Of a stretch of 18,103 bases of DNA, positions 8,801-15,172 are shown piece after piece. Made by a program: the position numbers and the translations under genes. Position 1 is the stretch's first letter, and each line of letters opens with the position of its first letter. The notes below the pieces were generated by a model, which had not been told where the DNA came from, searched no databases, and was given only the letters and a program-made list of their open reading frames with translations. The DNA comes from DASSUW01 sp035706585 (GTDB lineage: Bacteria > Actinomycetota > Thermoleophilia > Solirubrobacterales > Solirubrobacteraceae): NCBI GenBank assembly GCA_035706585.1, contig DASSUW010000012.1:1-18103 (forward strand), read 5' to 3'.

Positions 8801-8838
8801 AAAACGAAAAGGGCGCCGCTCCGAAGGGAGGGGCGCCC
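8801..8838 (-). terminator. Intrinsic terminator of the rpmI-rplT unit
   Basis: GGGCGCC (8811-8817) pairs with GGCGCCC (8832-8838). After one G-G mismatch, CTCC (8819-8822) pairs with GGAG written as GGGAG (8827-8830), leaving a 4-nt loop. Read on the minus strand the hairpin is followed by TTTTCGTTTT (8810-8801). It starts 22 nt after the rplT stop. This is a strong Rho-independent terminator and an unusually clear one for such GC-rich DNA. It lies directly before the methyltransferase start codon, which makes partial read-through or regulated attenuation possible. Confidence 0.88.
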
Positions 8839-8860
8839 GGTTGAGAGGGTGTCCGCGGAC

Positions 8861-9220
8861 TCAGGCCGCCGACGCCTCGCGGGCGCTCTCGGCGAATCGG
8901 CGGAACGTCTCGGGGTCGCGCACGGCGATGTCGGCCAGGACCTTGCGGTCCAGCTCGATGCCGGCCAGCTTGAGGCCGTGCATGAACGTCGCGTAGCTCA
9001 TGCCGTTCTGGCGCGCCGCGGCGTTGATGCGGGTGATCCACAGGCGCCGGAAGTCGCGCTTGCGGTTGCGGCGGTCGCGGTACGCGTAGGAGTCCGCCTT
9101 CATGACGGCTTCCTTCGCGCGCTTGTACGACGAGTGCGCCTCGCCGCGGTACCCCTTGGCGCGCTCGAGGACGGCGCGGCGCTTCTTGCGAGCGTTGACG
9201 GAGCGCTTGACGCGGGTCAT
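8861..9220 (-). CDS. rplT: 50S ribosomal protein L20
   Basis: Early-assembly protein of the large subunit that binds 23S rRNA. It is 119 aa, the usual length, and very basic. The N-terminal extension MTRVKRSVNARKKRRAVLER and the segments AKGYRGEAHSSYKRAKEAV, RDFRRLWITRINAAARQNG and SYATFMHGLKLAGIELDRKV are diagnostic. ATG at 9220 overlaps the rpmI stop (ATGA). It is preceded by a full GGGAGG at 9230-9235 with a 9-nt spacer inside the end of rpmI, so it can initiate by itself. In other bacteria L20 represses its own operon. No L20-binding leader could be recognised here, and the infC gene that usually heads the operon is not adjacent. Confidence 0.97.
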   Translation of the reverse strand: MTRVKRSVNARKKRRAVLERAKGYRGEAHSSYKRAKEAVMKADSYAYRDRRNRKRDFRRLWITRINAAARQNGMSYATFMHGLKLAGIELDRKVLADIAVRDPETFRRFAESAREASAA

Positions 9221-9420
9221 CGCCCGTTGCCTCCCAGGAGCTTGGTCACGACCTTGCGATCGGCCTTGGAGATGTCGCGGTCCAGGCCGAACGAGCGCTT
9301 GCGCTTGGGCGACTTCTTCTCGAGGATGTGGCTCGAGAACGCGTGCCGGGCCTTGAGCTTCCCGGTCCCGGTCTTCTTGAAGCGCTTCTTCGCGCCGGAG
9401 TGCGACTTCATCTTCGGCAT
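9217..9420 (-). CDS. rpmI: 50S ribosomal protein L35
   Basis: Small basic large-subunit protein, 67 aa, starting MPKMKSHSGAKKRFKKTGTG and containing RHAFSSHILEKKSPKRKR, both family hallmarks. It is followed by rplT with a 4-nt overlap. ATG at 9420 has no Shine-Dalgarno in the 11 nt between it and a TATACT box at 9432-9437. The message probably begins only a few bases before the start codon. It is the first gene of the leftward run. Normally infC precedes it, but here the divergent eboD gene starts 112 nt away. Confidence 0.96.
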   Translation of the reverse strand: MPKMKSHSGAKKRFKKTGTGKLKARHAFSSHILEKKSPKRKRSFGLDRDISKADRKVVTKLLGGNGR

Positions 9421-9431
9421 TCGGCCGCGGA

Positions 9432-9437
9432 AGTATA
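9432..9437 (-). promoter_or_regulatory. Candidate -10 box for rpmI-rplT
   Basis: TATACT on the minus strand lies 11 nt before the rpmI ATG and is an AT-rich island in very GC-rich DNA. No convincing TTGACA-like -35 is found 16-19 nt upstream. The predicted transcription start is about 4-6 nt before the ATG, so the leader would be nearly absent. Based on position and match only. Confidence 0.45.
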
Positions 9438-9516
9438 GAGACCGCGCGGCTCCCGGACTTTCGTTCAGAGATGACAGGAGTTACGCCAATCGGTGGCCGA
9501 ATCCCCGGGCGTGGCC

Positions 9517-9522
9517 TACACT
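9517..9522 (+). promoter_or_regulatory. Candidate -10 box for the ebo cluster
   Basis: TACACT fits the actinobacterial TANNNT pattern and lies 10 nt before the eboD ATG at 9533. No clear -35 and no Shine-Dalgarno is visible, so a near-leaderless message is likely. With the opposing TATACT box at 9432-9437 it makes the 112-nt gap (9421-9532) a divergent promoter region. Confidence 0.42.
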
Positions 9523-9532
9523 CCTGCTCGGG

Positions 9533-10774
9533 ATGGGGAACGACGCGGCATCGGCAGGCATCGAGCCACGTGCGCTCGCGGGGGTCGACCAGGAGGTCGG
9601 GGTCACGTTCCGCTATGCGGTGCGGTTCACGCAAGGGCTGTTCAACCCGCGGAACACGACGTTGCGCGACGTCGTGCAGGCGGAGGACCGCGCCCGGCTG
9701 CTCGTCGTGATCGACGAGGGCGTCGCCCGGGCGCATCCCACGATGGTCGACGACATCCAGATCTACTGCACGGCGCACTCCGAGACGCTCGAGCTGCCGG
9801 CGGCGCCGCTCGTGGTCCCCGGCGGCGAGGCGATCAAGAACCAGGCCGGGCCGGTCGACGAGATCCGCGCGGCGATCGACATCCACGGCGTCGACCGCCA
9901 CTCGTACGTGGTGGCGATCGGCGGCGGCGCGGTGCTCGACGCCGTCGGCTACGCGGCGGCGACCGCCCATCGCGGCGTCCGGCTCATCCGCGTCCCCACC
10001 ACGGTCCTGTCGCAGGACGACTCGGCCGTCGGCGTCAAGAATGGCATCAACGCGTTCGGCAAGAAGAACTTCGTCGGCTCGTTCGCCCCGCCGCACGCGG
10101 TGCTCAACGACTTCGACCTGCTGTGCACGCTGACCGACCGCGACTGGCGCGCCGGAATCTCGGAGGCGATGAAGGTCGCGCTGCTCAAGGACGCGGCGTT
10201 CTTCGCCTGGATCGAGCACCACGCGCGCGACCTGGTCGAGCGCTCGGTGCCGGCGATGGCGCATCTGGTGCACCGCAGCGCCGAGCTGCACCTCAACCAC
10301 ATCGCCACCAGCGGCGACCCGTTCGAGCTCGGCTCGTCGCGCCCGCTCGACTTCGGCCACTGGGCCGCGCACAAGCTCGAGCAGCTCTCGCACCACGAGC
10401 TGCGCCACGGCGAGGCGGTCGCGGTCGGCATCGCGCTGGACTCGACCTACAGCTACCTGACCGGCAGCCTGCCGCACGCCGACTGGCGCCGGATCATCGA
10501 GCTGTTCGAGGCGGTGCAGCTGCCGATCTGGCATCCGGACATGGCGACGCCGGGCAGCGGAGGGAGGCCGGCCGTGCTCGCCGGCCTGGAGGAGTTCCGT
10601 GAGCATCTGGGAGGGCGGCTGACGATCATGCTGCTCGAGCGCATCGGCTCGGGCTTCGAGGTACATGAACTGGACGAGGCGGTGCTCCTGGAGGCGTCCG
10701 ATCTCCTGCGGCGCCGCGTCGAAGGAGGAGAGGAGCGCGAAGGATGGGAGCCCACGCCGGCACTAGCCCGCTGA
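9533..10774 (+). CDS. eboD: EboD-like 3-dehydroquinate synthase family protein
   Basis: Sugar-phosphate-cyclase fold protein of 413 aa. The NAD-binding glycines are in VVAIGGGAVLDAVGYAAATA (126-145). Three presumed metal ligands of the family are kept: E211 in GISEAMKVALL, H276 in LDFGHWAAHKLE and H292 in LRHGEAVAVG. The family core VPTTVLSQDDSAVGVKNGIN (154-173) followed by GKKNFVGSFAPP differs from true AroB, where GGKTGVN is usual. With eboB, E, C and F beside it, this is the EboD branch and not the shikimate enzyme. The exact substrate is unknown; cyclisation of a sugar phosphate is expected from the fold. ATG at 9533 is the only reasonable start before the homology. It has no Shine-Dalgarno and a TACACT box just upstream. 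It heads the rightward cluster. Confidence 0.85.
   Translation: MGNDAASAGIEPRALAGVDQEVGVTFRYAVRFTQGLFNPRNTTLRDVVQAEDRARLLVVIDEGVARAHPTMVDDIQIYCTAHSETLELPAAPLVVPGGEAIKNQAGPVDEIRAAIDIHGVDRHSYVVAIGGGAVLDAVGYAAATAHRGVRLIRVPTTVLSQDDSAVGVKNGINAFGKKNFVGSFAPPHAVLNDFDLLCTLTDRDWRAGISEAMKVALLKDAAFFAWIEHHARDLVERSVPAMAHLVHRSAELHLNHIATSGDPFELGSSRPLDFGHWAAHKLEQLSHHELRHGEAVAVGIALDSTYSYLTGSLPHADWRRIIELFEAVQLPIWHPDMATPGSGGRPAVLAGLEEFREHLGGRLTIMLLERIGSGFEVHELDEAVLLEASDLLRRRVEGGEEREGWEPTPALAR
10731..10735 (+). promoter_or_regulatory. Ribosome binding site that fixes the start of the 100-aa gene
   Basis: AGGAG, within the purine-rich run 10721-10743, lies 8 nt before ATG 10744. The next in-frame ATG (10786) has a GGGAG directly abutting it, which is too close. 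This supports the longer 100-aa form, overlapping eboD by 31 nt. Confidence 0.6.
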
Positions 10775-11046
10775 CGCAGCGGGAGATGATCGCCGAGTAC
10801 TTCATGGAGCACCGCGTGCAGGTGCTCGAGCTCGCCGCATTCCTCGACCGCCTCGACCGCGCGCGCGAGCTCGACGGCGAGGACGACTTCCGGATGCGGT
10901 CGGTGCAGGACGCGCTCAAGACGCTGGTCGATGGGCAAGGCAACCGCGTGCAGCGCGTGCAGATGATCTTCAGCGACCCGCGCAGCGAGCTGCTGGACGA
11001 GCTTGATCAGAAGAGCGCCAAGGGCGCCTACGACCCGGAGGCCTAG
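10744..11046 (+). CDS. Uncharacterised 100-aa helical protein inside ebo cluster
   Basis: I do not recognise this family. It is a charged, probably all-helical protein with no signal peptide, membrane segment or cysteine. Its core alternates acidic and basic residues (EHRVQVLELAAFLDRLDRA near 22-40, then RMRSVQDALKTLVDG near 50-64), and the tail KSAKGAYDPEA looks flexible. Such a pattern fits a small adaptor or subunit better than an enzyme. It overlaps the end of eboD by 31 nt and ends 2 nt before eboB, so it is embedded in the operon. The strong AGGAG before ATG 10744 supports that it is translated. It occupies a place in the cluster where an accessory gene such as eboA might be expected, but EboA proteins are about twice as long and I see no similarity. 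Confidence 0.72.
   Translation: MGAHAGTSPLTQREMIAEYFMEHRVQVLELAAFLDRLDRARELDGEDDFRMRSVQDALKTLVDGQGNRVQRVQMIFSDPRSELLDELDQKSAKGAYDPEA
11037..11041 (+). promoter_or_regulatory. Ribosome binding site of eboB
   Basis: GGAGG at 11037-11041, overlapping the end of the 100-aa gene, is 7 nt before ATG 11049. It confirms that start and is one of the few strong Shine-Dalgarno sites in the cluster. Confidence 0.6.
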
Positions 11047-11048
11047 TC

Positions 11049-11876
11049 ATGGAGTACATCGATCTCCACGCCCACATGGTGTCGCGCACGACCGACGACT
11101 ACCGGGCCATGGCCATGAGCGGCTGCGTCGCGGTCACCGAGCCGGCGTTCTGGGCCGGCTACGACCGCCCCGGCGTCGACGCGTTCATCGACTACTTCAA
11201 CCGGCTCACGGATTTCGAGCCCAAGCGCGCCGCCACCTACGGCATCGAGCACTTCACGTGGATGTGCCTGAACCCGAAGGAGGCCGAGGACCGCGAGCTC
11301 ACCCGCCAGGTCCTCGAGGTCATCCCCCGTTACCTGGAGATGCCGACGGTCCTCGGTATCGGCGAGATCGGCCTCAACCGCGTGACCAAGAACGAGCTCG
11401 CCGGCTTCAAGGACCACGTGGACCTCGCGATGGAGCACGAGCAGCTCATCCACATCCACACGCCCCATCTCGAGGACAAGTGGAAGGGCACGAAGGTGAT
11501 CGTGGAGACGCTGGCGGCTGACCAGCGGATCGACCCGCACCGCGTGATGGTCGACCACGCGGAGGAGCACACCGTCGACATGATCCTCGACAACGGGTTC
11601 TGGACCGGCCTGACGCTGTACCCGGTCACGAAGGTCTCCCCCGCGCGGGCGGTCGACGTGCTCGAGATCCGCGGGCCGGAGCGCATCTGCGTCGCCGCGG
11701 CGTGCGACTGGGGCGAGAGCCGGCCGCTGGCCGTGCCCGAGTTCATCATGGAGATGCGCCGGCGCGGGCATCCCGACTCGCTGATCCGCCGGGTCGTGTA
11801 CGAGAACCCGATCGAGTTCCTCGGCCAGTCGCCCAAGTTCCATCTGCCGGACCGTGAAGGCGCAGTGACGGTGTAG
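11049..11876 (+). CDS. eboB: TatD-family metal-dependent hydrolase, EboB-like
   Basis: Amidohydrolase-superfamily TIM barrel of 275 aa. The metal-site pattern of TatD proteins is visible: HAH at residues 7-9 (IDLHAHM), E106 in GIGEIGLN, the HIHTPH segment (135-140), H170 in VMVDHAEEHT and D220 in AACDWGESRPL. General TatD proteins are nucleases, but this subfamily (starting MEYIDLHAHMVSRTTDDY) is the one found in ebo clusters, where its substrate is unknown. It starts at ATG 11049 with GGAGG upstream. Its stop overlaps the GTG start of eboE by one base (TAGTG). All metal residues appear intact, so it should be catalytically active. Confidence 0.85.
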   Translation: MEYIDLHAHMVSRTTDDYRAMAMSGCVAVTEPAFWAGYDRPGVDAFIDYFNRLTDFEPKRAATYGIEHFTWMCLNPKEAEDRELTRQVLEVIPRYLEMPTVLGIGEIGLNRVTKNELAGFKDHVDLAMEHEQLIHIHTPHLEDKWKGTKVIVETLAADQRIDPHRVMVDHAEEHTVDMILDNGFWTGLTLYPVTKVSPARAVDVLEIRGPERICVAAACDWGESRPLAVPEFIMEMRRRGHPDSLIRRVVYENPIEFLGQSPKFHLPDREGAVTV

Positions 11877-12925
11877 TGCGGGTCGGCGACGGCCTCCACC
11901 TCACCTACTGCACGAACATCCATCCGGCCGTCGGCTGGGATGCCGTGCTCGAGTCGCTGCGGGCGCACGCGCCGGCGCTGAAGGCGCGGCTGTCGCCGGG
12001 CGCGCCGTTCGGGATCGGCCTGCGGCTGTCGGGGGCCGAGAGCTCGGAGCTGCTGCAGGGCACGCGGCTCGCCGAGTTCAAGGCGTGGCTCGACCGCGAG
12101 GGCCTGTACGTGTTCACGATCAACGGCTTCCCGCACGGCACGTTCCACGGCGCGCCGGTCAAGGCGGACGTGCACGCGCCCGACTGGCGCTCGCAGGAGC
12201 GCGTGGACTACACGCTGCGGCTGGTGGAGATCCTCGACGCGCTGCTCCCCGACGGCGTCGACGGCACGATCTCGACGAACCCGCTGTCGTACGCGCCGTG
12301 GCTCGACGACGGCGGCTGGGCGCTCGCCACGCGGAACATCGTGCGCGTGGGCGACGAGCTGCGCGGCACGCGGATCGCGCTGGCGATCGAGCCGGAGGCC
12401 GACGGCGCGCTGGCGACGGTCGACGAGCTGATCCGGTGGTGGCCCGACGAGCTCAATGCCACCGTGTGCTTCGACGCCTGCCACTCGGCGGTCGCCTACG
12501 AGGAGCCGGACGCGGCGCTCGACGCGCTCGACGCGGCCGGCATCCGCGTCGGCAAGGCGCAGCTGTCGGCCGCGCTGACCGTGCCCGGCGACGCGCACGA
12601 CCAGCTGCGGGCGTTCGCCGATCCGATCTACCTGCACCAGGTCACCGAGCGCGGGTCGCTGCGCACGTGGCCCGACCTGCCGGAGGCGCTGTCGGCCGAC
12701 GGGTCAGAGGAGTGGCGCGTGCACTTCCACGTGCCGATCTTCGTCGAGCGCTACGGGGCGCTCGAGTCCACGCAGGACCACCTGCGGCGCTGCATCGAGC
12801 GCGTCGAGACGGCGCACCTGGAGATCGAGACCTACACCTGGGACGTGCTGCCGGCCGACCTGAAGGCCTCGTCGGTCGACTCGATCGCGCGCGAATACGA
12901 ATGGGTGCTCGGTGTCCTCGGCTGA
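11876..12925 (+). CDS. eboE: Metabolite traffic protein EboE, xylose-isomerase-like TIM barrel
   Basis: It is 349 aa. The start region LHLTYCTNIHPAVGWDAVLE, the stretch PFGIGLRLS (44-52) and VFTINGFPHGTFHG (79-92) are typical of EboE proteins. DPDW-like VHAPDWRSQERVDYTLRL and ISTNPLSYAPW follow. A possible metal site is formed by E172 (AIEPEADG), D200 and H203 (CFDACHSAVAYEEP), Q229 and H283/H285 (RVHFHVPIF), as in sugar isomerases/endonuclease IV-like barrels. The reaction is unknown. Isomerisation of a sugar or cyclitol made upstream by EboD is a reasonable guess. GTG at 11876 is chosen because the conserved part begins at residue 8 and the base is shared with the eboB stop. The Shine-Dalgarno is weak (GAAGG, 15 nt away), which suggests coupling. 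Confidence 0.87.
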   Translation: MRVGDGLHLTYCTNIHPAVGWDAVLESLRAHAPALKARLSPGAPFGIGLRLSGAESSELLQGTRLAEFKAWLDREGLYVFTINGFPHGTFHGAPVKADVHAPDWRSQERVDYTLRLVEILDALLPDGVDGTISTNPLSYAPWLDDGGWALATRNIVRVGDELRGTRIALAIEPEADGALATVDELIRWWPDELNATVCFDACHSAVAYEEPDAALDALDAAGIRVGKAQLSAALTVPGDAHDQLRAFADPIYLHQVTERGSLRTWPDLPEALSADGSEEWRVHFHVPIFVERYGALESTQDHLRRCIERVETAHLEIETYTWDVLPADLKASSVDSIAREYEWVLGVLG

Positions 12926-13778
12926 CCTGACCGCCGTCAGCGTGCCGGCGTGGCGCGACTGGCTCCAGCTCGCGCGGATCTCCAACACGCCGACCGTCGT
13001 GTCCAACAGCGTCGCGGGCGCGGCGCTCGCGGTCGCGTCGCCGGACGGCGGCACGGTCGCCGTCGTCGCCGTCGCGATGGCGCTGTTCTACACCGCGGGC
13101 ATGGTGCTCAACGACGTGCTGGACATCGAGATCGACCGGCGCGAGCGCCCCGAGCGCCCGCTGCCGTCGGGCCGCATCTCCGCGGGCGCGGCGCTGTTCG
13201 CCGCGATCGCGTTGTTCGCGGTCGGCGAGATCCTGCTCGGGGCGCTGGACTGGGAGCCGGCGCTCGTCGGCCTGGCGCTGATCGCCCTGATCGTCCTCTA
13301 CGACGCCTGGCACAAGGGCAACGTCGTCTCCCCGGTGCTCATGGGCGGCTGCCGCGCCCTCGTGTACGTCGTCGCCGGATTCGCGGTGGCCGACTCGCTG
13401 CCGTGGGAGCTGTGGGCCGGCGCCGCGGTGCTGCTCCTCTACATCGTCGGCCTCACGCAGGTGGCCAAGGCCGAGGCGACCGGCCGCTCGTCGGCCTGGC
13501 CGACCGCCGCCGTGCTCGCGCCGGTGGTGTTCTGGGCGTTCCTGCTGCCTCCGCTCGGCTTCGTCGTGCTCGCGGCGTTCGCGGCCTGGGTGCTGTGGGC
13601 CCTGCGGATGGTGCGCTCGAAGCGGATCGGTCCGGCGGTCGGCGCGATGATCGCGGGCGTCTCGCTGTTCGACGCGGTGGCGGTGGCGAGCGCCGACGGC
13701 GGCGCCGTCGCGCTCGCGGTGTGCCTGGCCGCCTTCGCTGTCACGATCGCTCTCCAGACCAAGATCGCGGGGACCTGA
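12912..13778 (+). CDS. eboC: UbiA-family prenyltransferase, EboC-like
   Basis: Integral membrane prenyltransferase of 288 aa with about eight or nine hydrophobic segments (for example near 32-65, 93-112, 117-131, 147-160, 168-182, 199-231 and 241-258). The first Asp-rich motif NDVLDIEIDRRERPERPLPS (67-86) binds the Mg-diphosphate of the prenyl donor and is fully canonical. In place of a second DxxxD motif I see YDAWHKGNVVSPVLMGGCR (130-148), a pattern I associate with EboC. It should attach an isoprenoid chain to a polar acceptor at the cytoplasmic membrane. GTG at 12912 gives a 14-nt overlap with eboE. The downstream fni could supply its isoprenoid precursors. Confidence 0.87.
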   Translation: MSSADLTAVSVPAWRDWLQLARISNTPTVVSNSVAGAALAVASPDGGTVAVVAVAMALFYTAGMVLNDVLDIEIDRRERPERPLPSGRISAGAALFAAIALFAVGEILLGALDWEPALVGLALIALIVLYDAWHKGNVVSPVLMGGCRALVYVVAGFAVADSLPWELWAGAAVLLLYIVGLTQVAKAEATGRSSAWPTAAVLAPVVFWAFLLPPLGFVVLAAFAAWVLWALRMVRSKRIGPAVGAMIAGVSLFDAVAVASADGGAVALAVCLAAFAVTIALQTKIAGT

Positions 13779-13783
13779 ATCAC

Positions 13784-15172
13784 ATGCCTGAGAAGACCGT
13801 TGTCCTGTGCACCGTCGCGCTGACCCCCGAGCTGCTCGGGGACGCGACGCCGCGGCTGAAGGCGTTCGCCGACGGCGGCGCGACGGTGCCGATCGGCGGC
13901 GTCACGCCGGCCGTCACCGCCGCCGTGCAGAGCACGTACCTGACCGGCAAGCTGCCGCGCGACCACGGCGTCGTCGGCAACGGCTGGCTGTACAAGGACA
14001 CGATGGAGGTCCGGCTGTGGCAGCAGTCGAACCGGCTCGTGCAGGCGCCGAAGGTGTGGGAGGCGGCACCTGGGATCACCTGCGCCAACCTGTGCTGGTG
14101 GTTCGCGATGTACGCGTCCGCGGACGTCACGGTGACGCCGCGCCCGATGTACCCCGCCGACGGGCGCAAGATCCCGGATTGCTACACGAAGCCCGTCGAC
14201 CTCCGCGACCGCCTGCAGGCCGAGCTCGGCCAGTTCCCGCTGTTCAAGTTCTGGGGACCCGCTTCGTCGATCGAGTCGACGCAGTGGATCGCCGACGCGG
14301 CCAAGATCGTCGACGCCCAGTTCGACCCGACGCTGTCGCTGATCTACCTCCCCCACCTCGACTACGACCTCCAGAAGAAGGGTCCGGGGCTGGAGGACAA
14401 CCGCGGCGTGCTCGGCGAGCTCGACGCCGTGGCGGGTGACCTGATCGACTTCTACGAGGCACGCGACGCGCGCGTGATCGTGCTGTCCGAGTACGGGATC
14501 GTCCCGGTCTCGCGGCCGGTGCATCCGAACCGGATCCTGCGCGCGGCCGGCCTGGTGGCCTACAGGATGGAGCTCGAGCGCGAGGTGATCGACATCGGCG
14601 GGTCGGAGGCGTTCGCGATGGCCGACCACCAGATCGCGCACGTGTACGTGCGCGACCCGGCGCGGGTGCCCGAGGTGCGGGCGCTGTTCGAGGGCGTCCC
14701 GGGCATCGGCGACGTGCTCGACGAGACCGGCAAGCGCGACCACGGGCTCGATCACGACCGGGCGGGCGACGTGGTGCTGCTCGCCGCGCCCGACTCGTGG
14801 TTCACCTACTACTACTGGGAGGACGACGCCAAGGCGCCCGACTACGCGCGCACGGTCGACATCCACCGCAAGCCCGGCTACGACCCGGTCGAGCTGTTCC
14901 TCGACCCGGCGATCCGCGTGCCCCCGCTGGCGATCGGCTCGCGGATCGTGCGCCGCAAGCTCGGCTTCCGCACGCTGCTCGACGTGATCCCGCTCGACCC
15001 GTCGCTGATCCGCGGGTCGCACGGCCGGGTCGTCGAGGATCCGTCGAAGGGCCCGCTGCTGATCACGCGGCAGGCGGACCTGGTGGGCGACGGCGAGGTC
15101 GCCGCCACCGATGTGCACGACCTGATCCTGCGGCACCTCGGCGTGCCCGTCCGGGAGGCGGCGGCGCGATGA
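13784..15172 (+). CDS. eboF: Alkaline-phosphatase-superfamily protein, EboF-like (nucleotide pyrophosphatase fold)
   Basis: It is 462 aa with no signal peptide or membrane helix, so presumably cytoplasmic. Seen are a likely nucleophile Thr45 in GGVTPAVTAAVQSTYLTG (38-55), followed by LPRDHGVVGNGW, and PHLDYDLQKKGP (190-201), which corresponds to the metal-binding segment of nucleotide pyrophosphatases. SEYGI (235-239) stands where DH of SDHGM is normal, and MADHQIAHVYV (279-289) and KRDHGLDHDRAGDVVLLA (317-334) follow. The usual first-strand Asp is absent (LCTVALTPELLG). Several zinc ligands thus look substituted, so catalysis may be altered. The family name follows from the neighbours and the fold. 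ATG at 13784 is 5 nt after the eboC stop with only a weak GGGG upstream. The stop overlaps the fni start (ATGA). Confidence 0.8.
   Translation: MPEKTVVLCTVALTPELLGDATPRLKAFADGGATVPIGGVTPAVTAAVQSTYLTGKLPRDHGVVGNGWLYKDTMEVRLWQQSNRLVQAPKVWEAAPGITCANLCWWFAMYASADVTVTPRPMYPADGRKIPDCYTKPVDLRDRLQAELGQFPLFKFWGPASSIESTQWIADAAKIVDAQFDPTLSLIYLPHLDYDLQKKGPGLEDNRGVLGELDAVAGDLIDFYEARDARVIVLSEYGIVPVSRPVHPNRILRAAGLVAYRMELEREVIDIGGSEAFAMADHQIAHVYVRDPARVPEVRALFEGVPGIGDVLDETGKRDHGLDHDRAGDVVLLAAPDSWFTYYYWEDDAKAPDYARTVDIHRKPGYDPVELFLDPAIRVPPLAIGSRIVRRKLGFRTLLDVIPLDPSLIRGSHGRVVEDPSKGPLLITRQADLVGDGEVAATDVHDLILRHLGVPVREAAAR

Noticed and set aside
8861..10666. Very long minus-strand open frame running through eboD into rplT
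   Set aside because: Only the last 119 codons are a real gene (L20). The rest is an Arg/Asp/Val-rich antisense shadow of eboD produced by the high GC content.
11049..11876. Annotation of the TatD-like gene as a general DNase
   Set aside because: The sequence and its neighbours fit the ebo-associated branch, and nuclease activity cannot be inferred from the fold alone.
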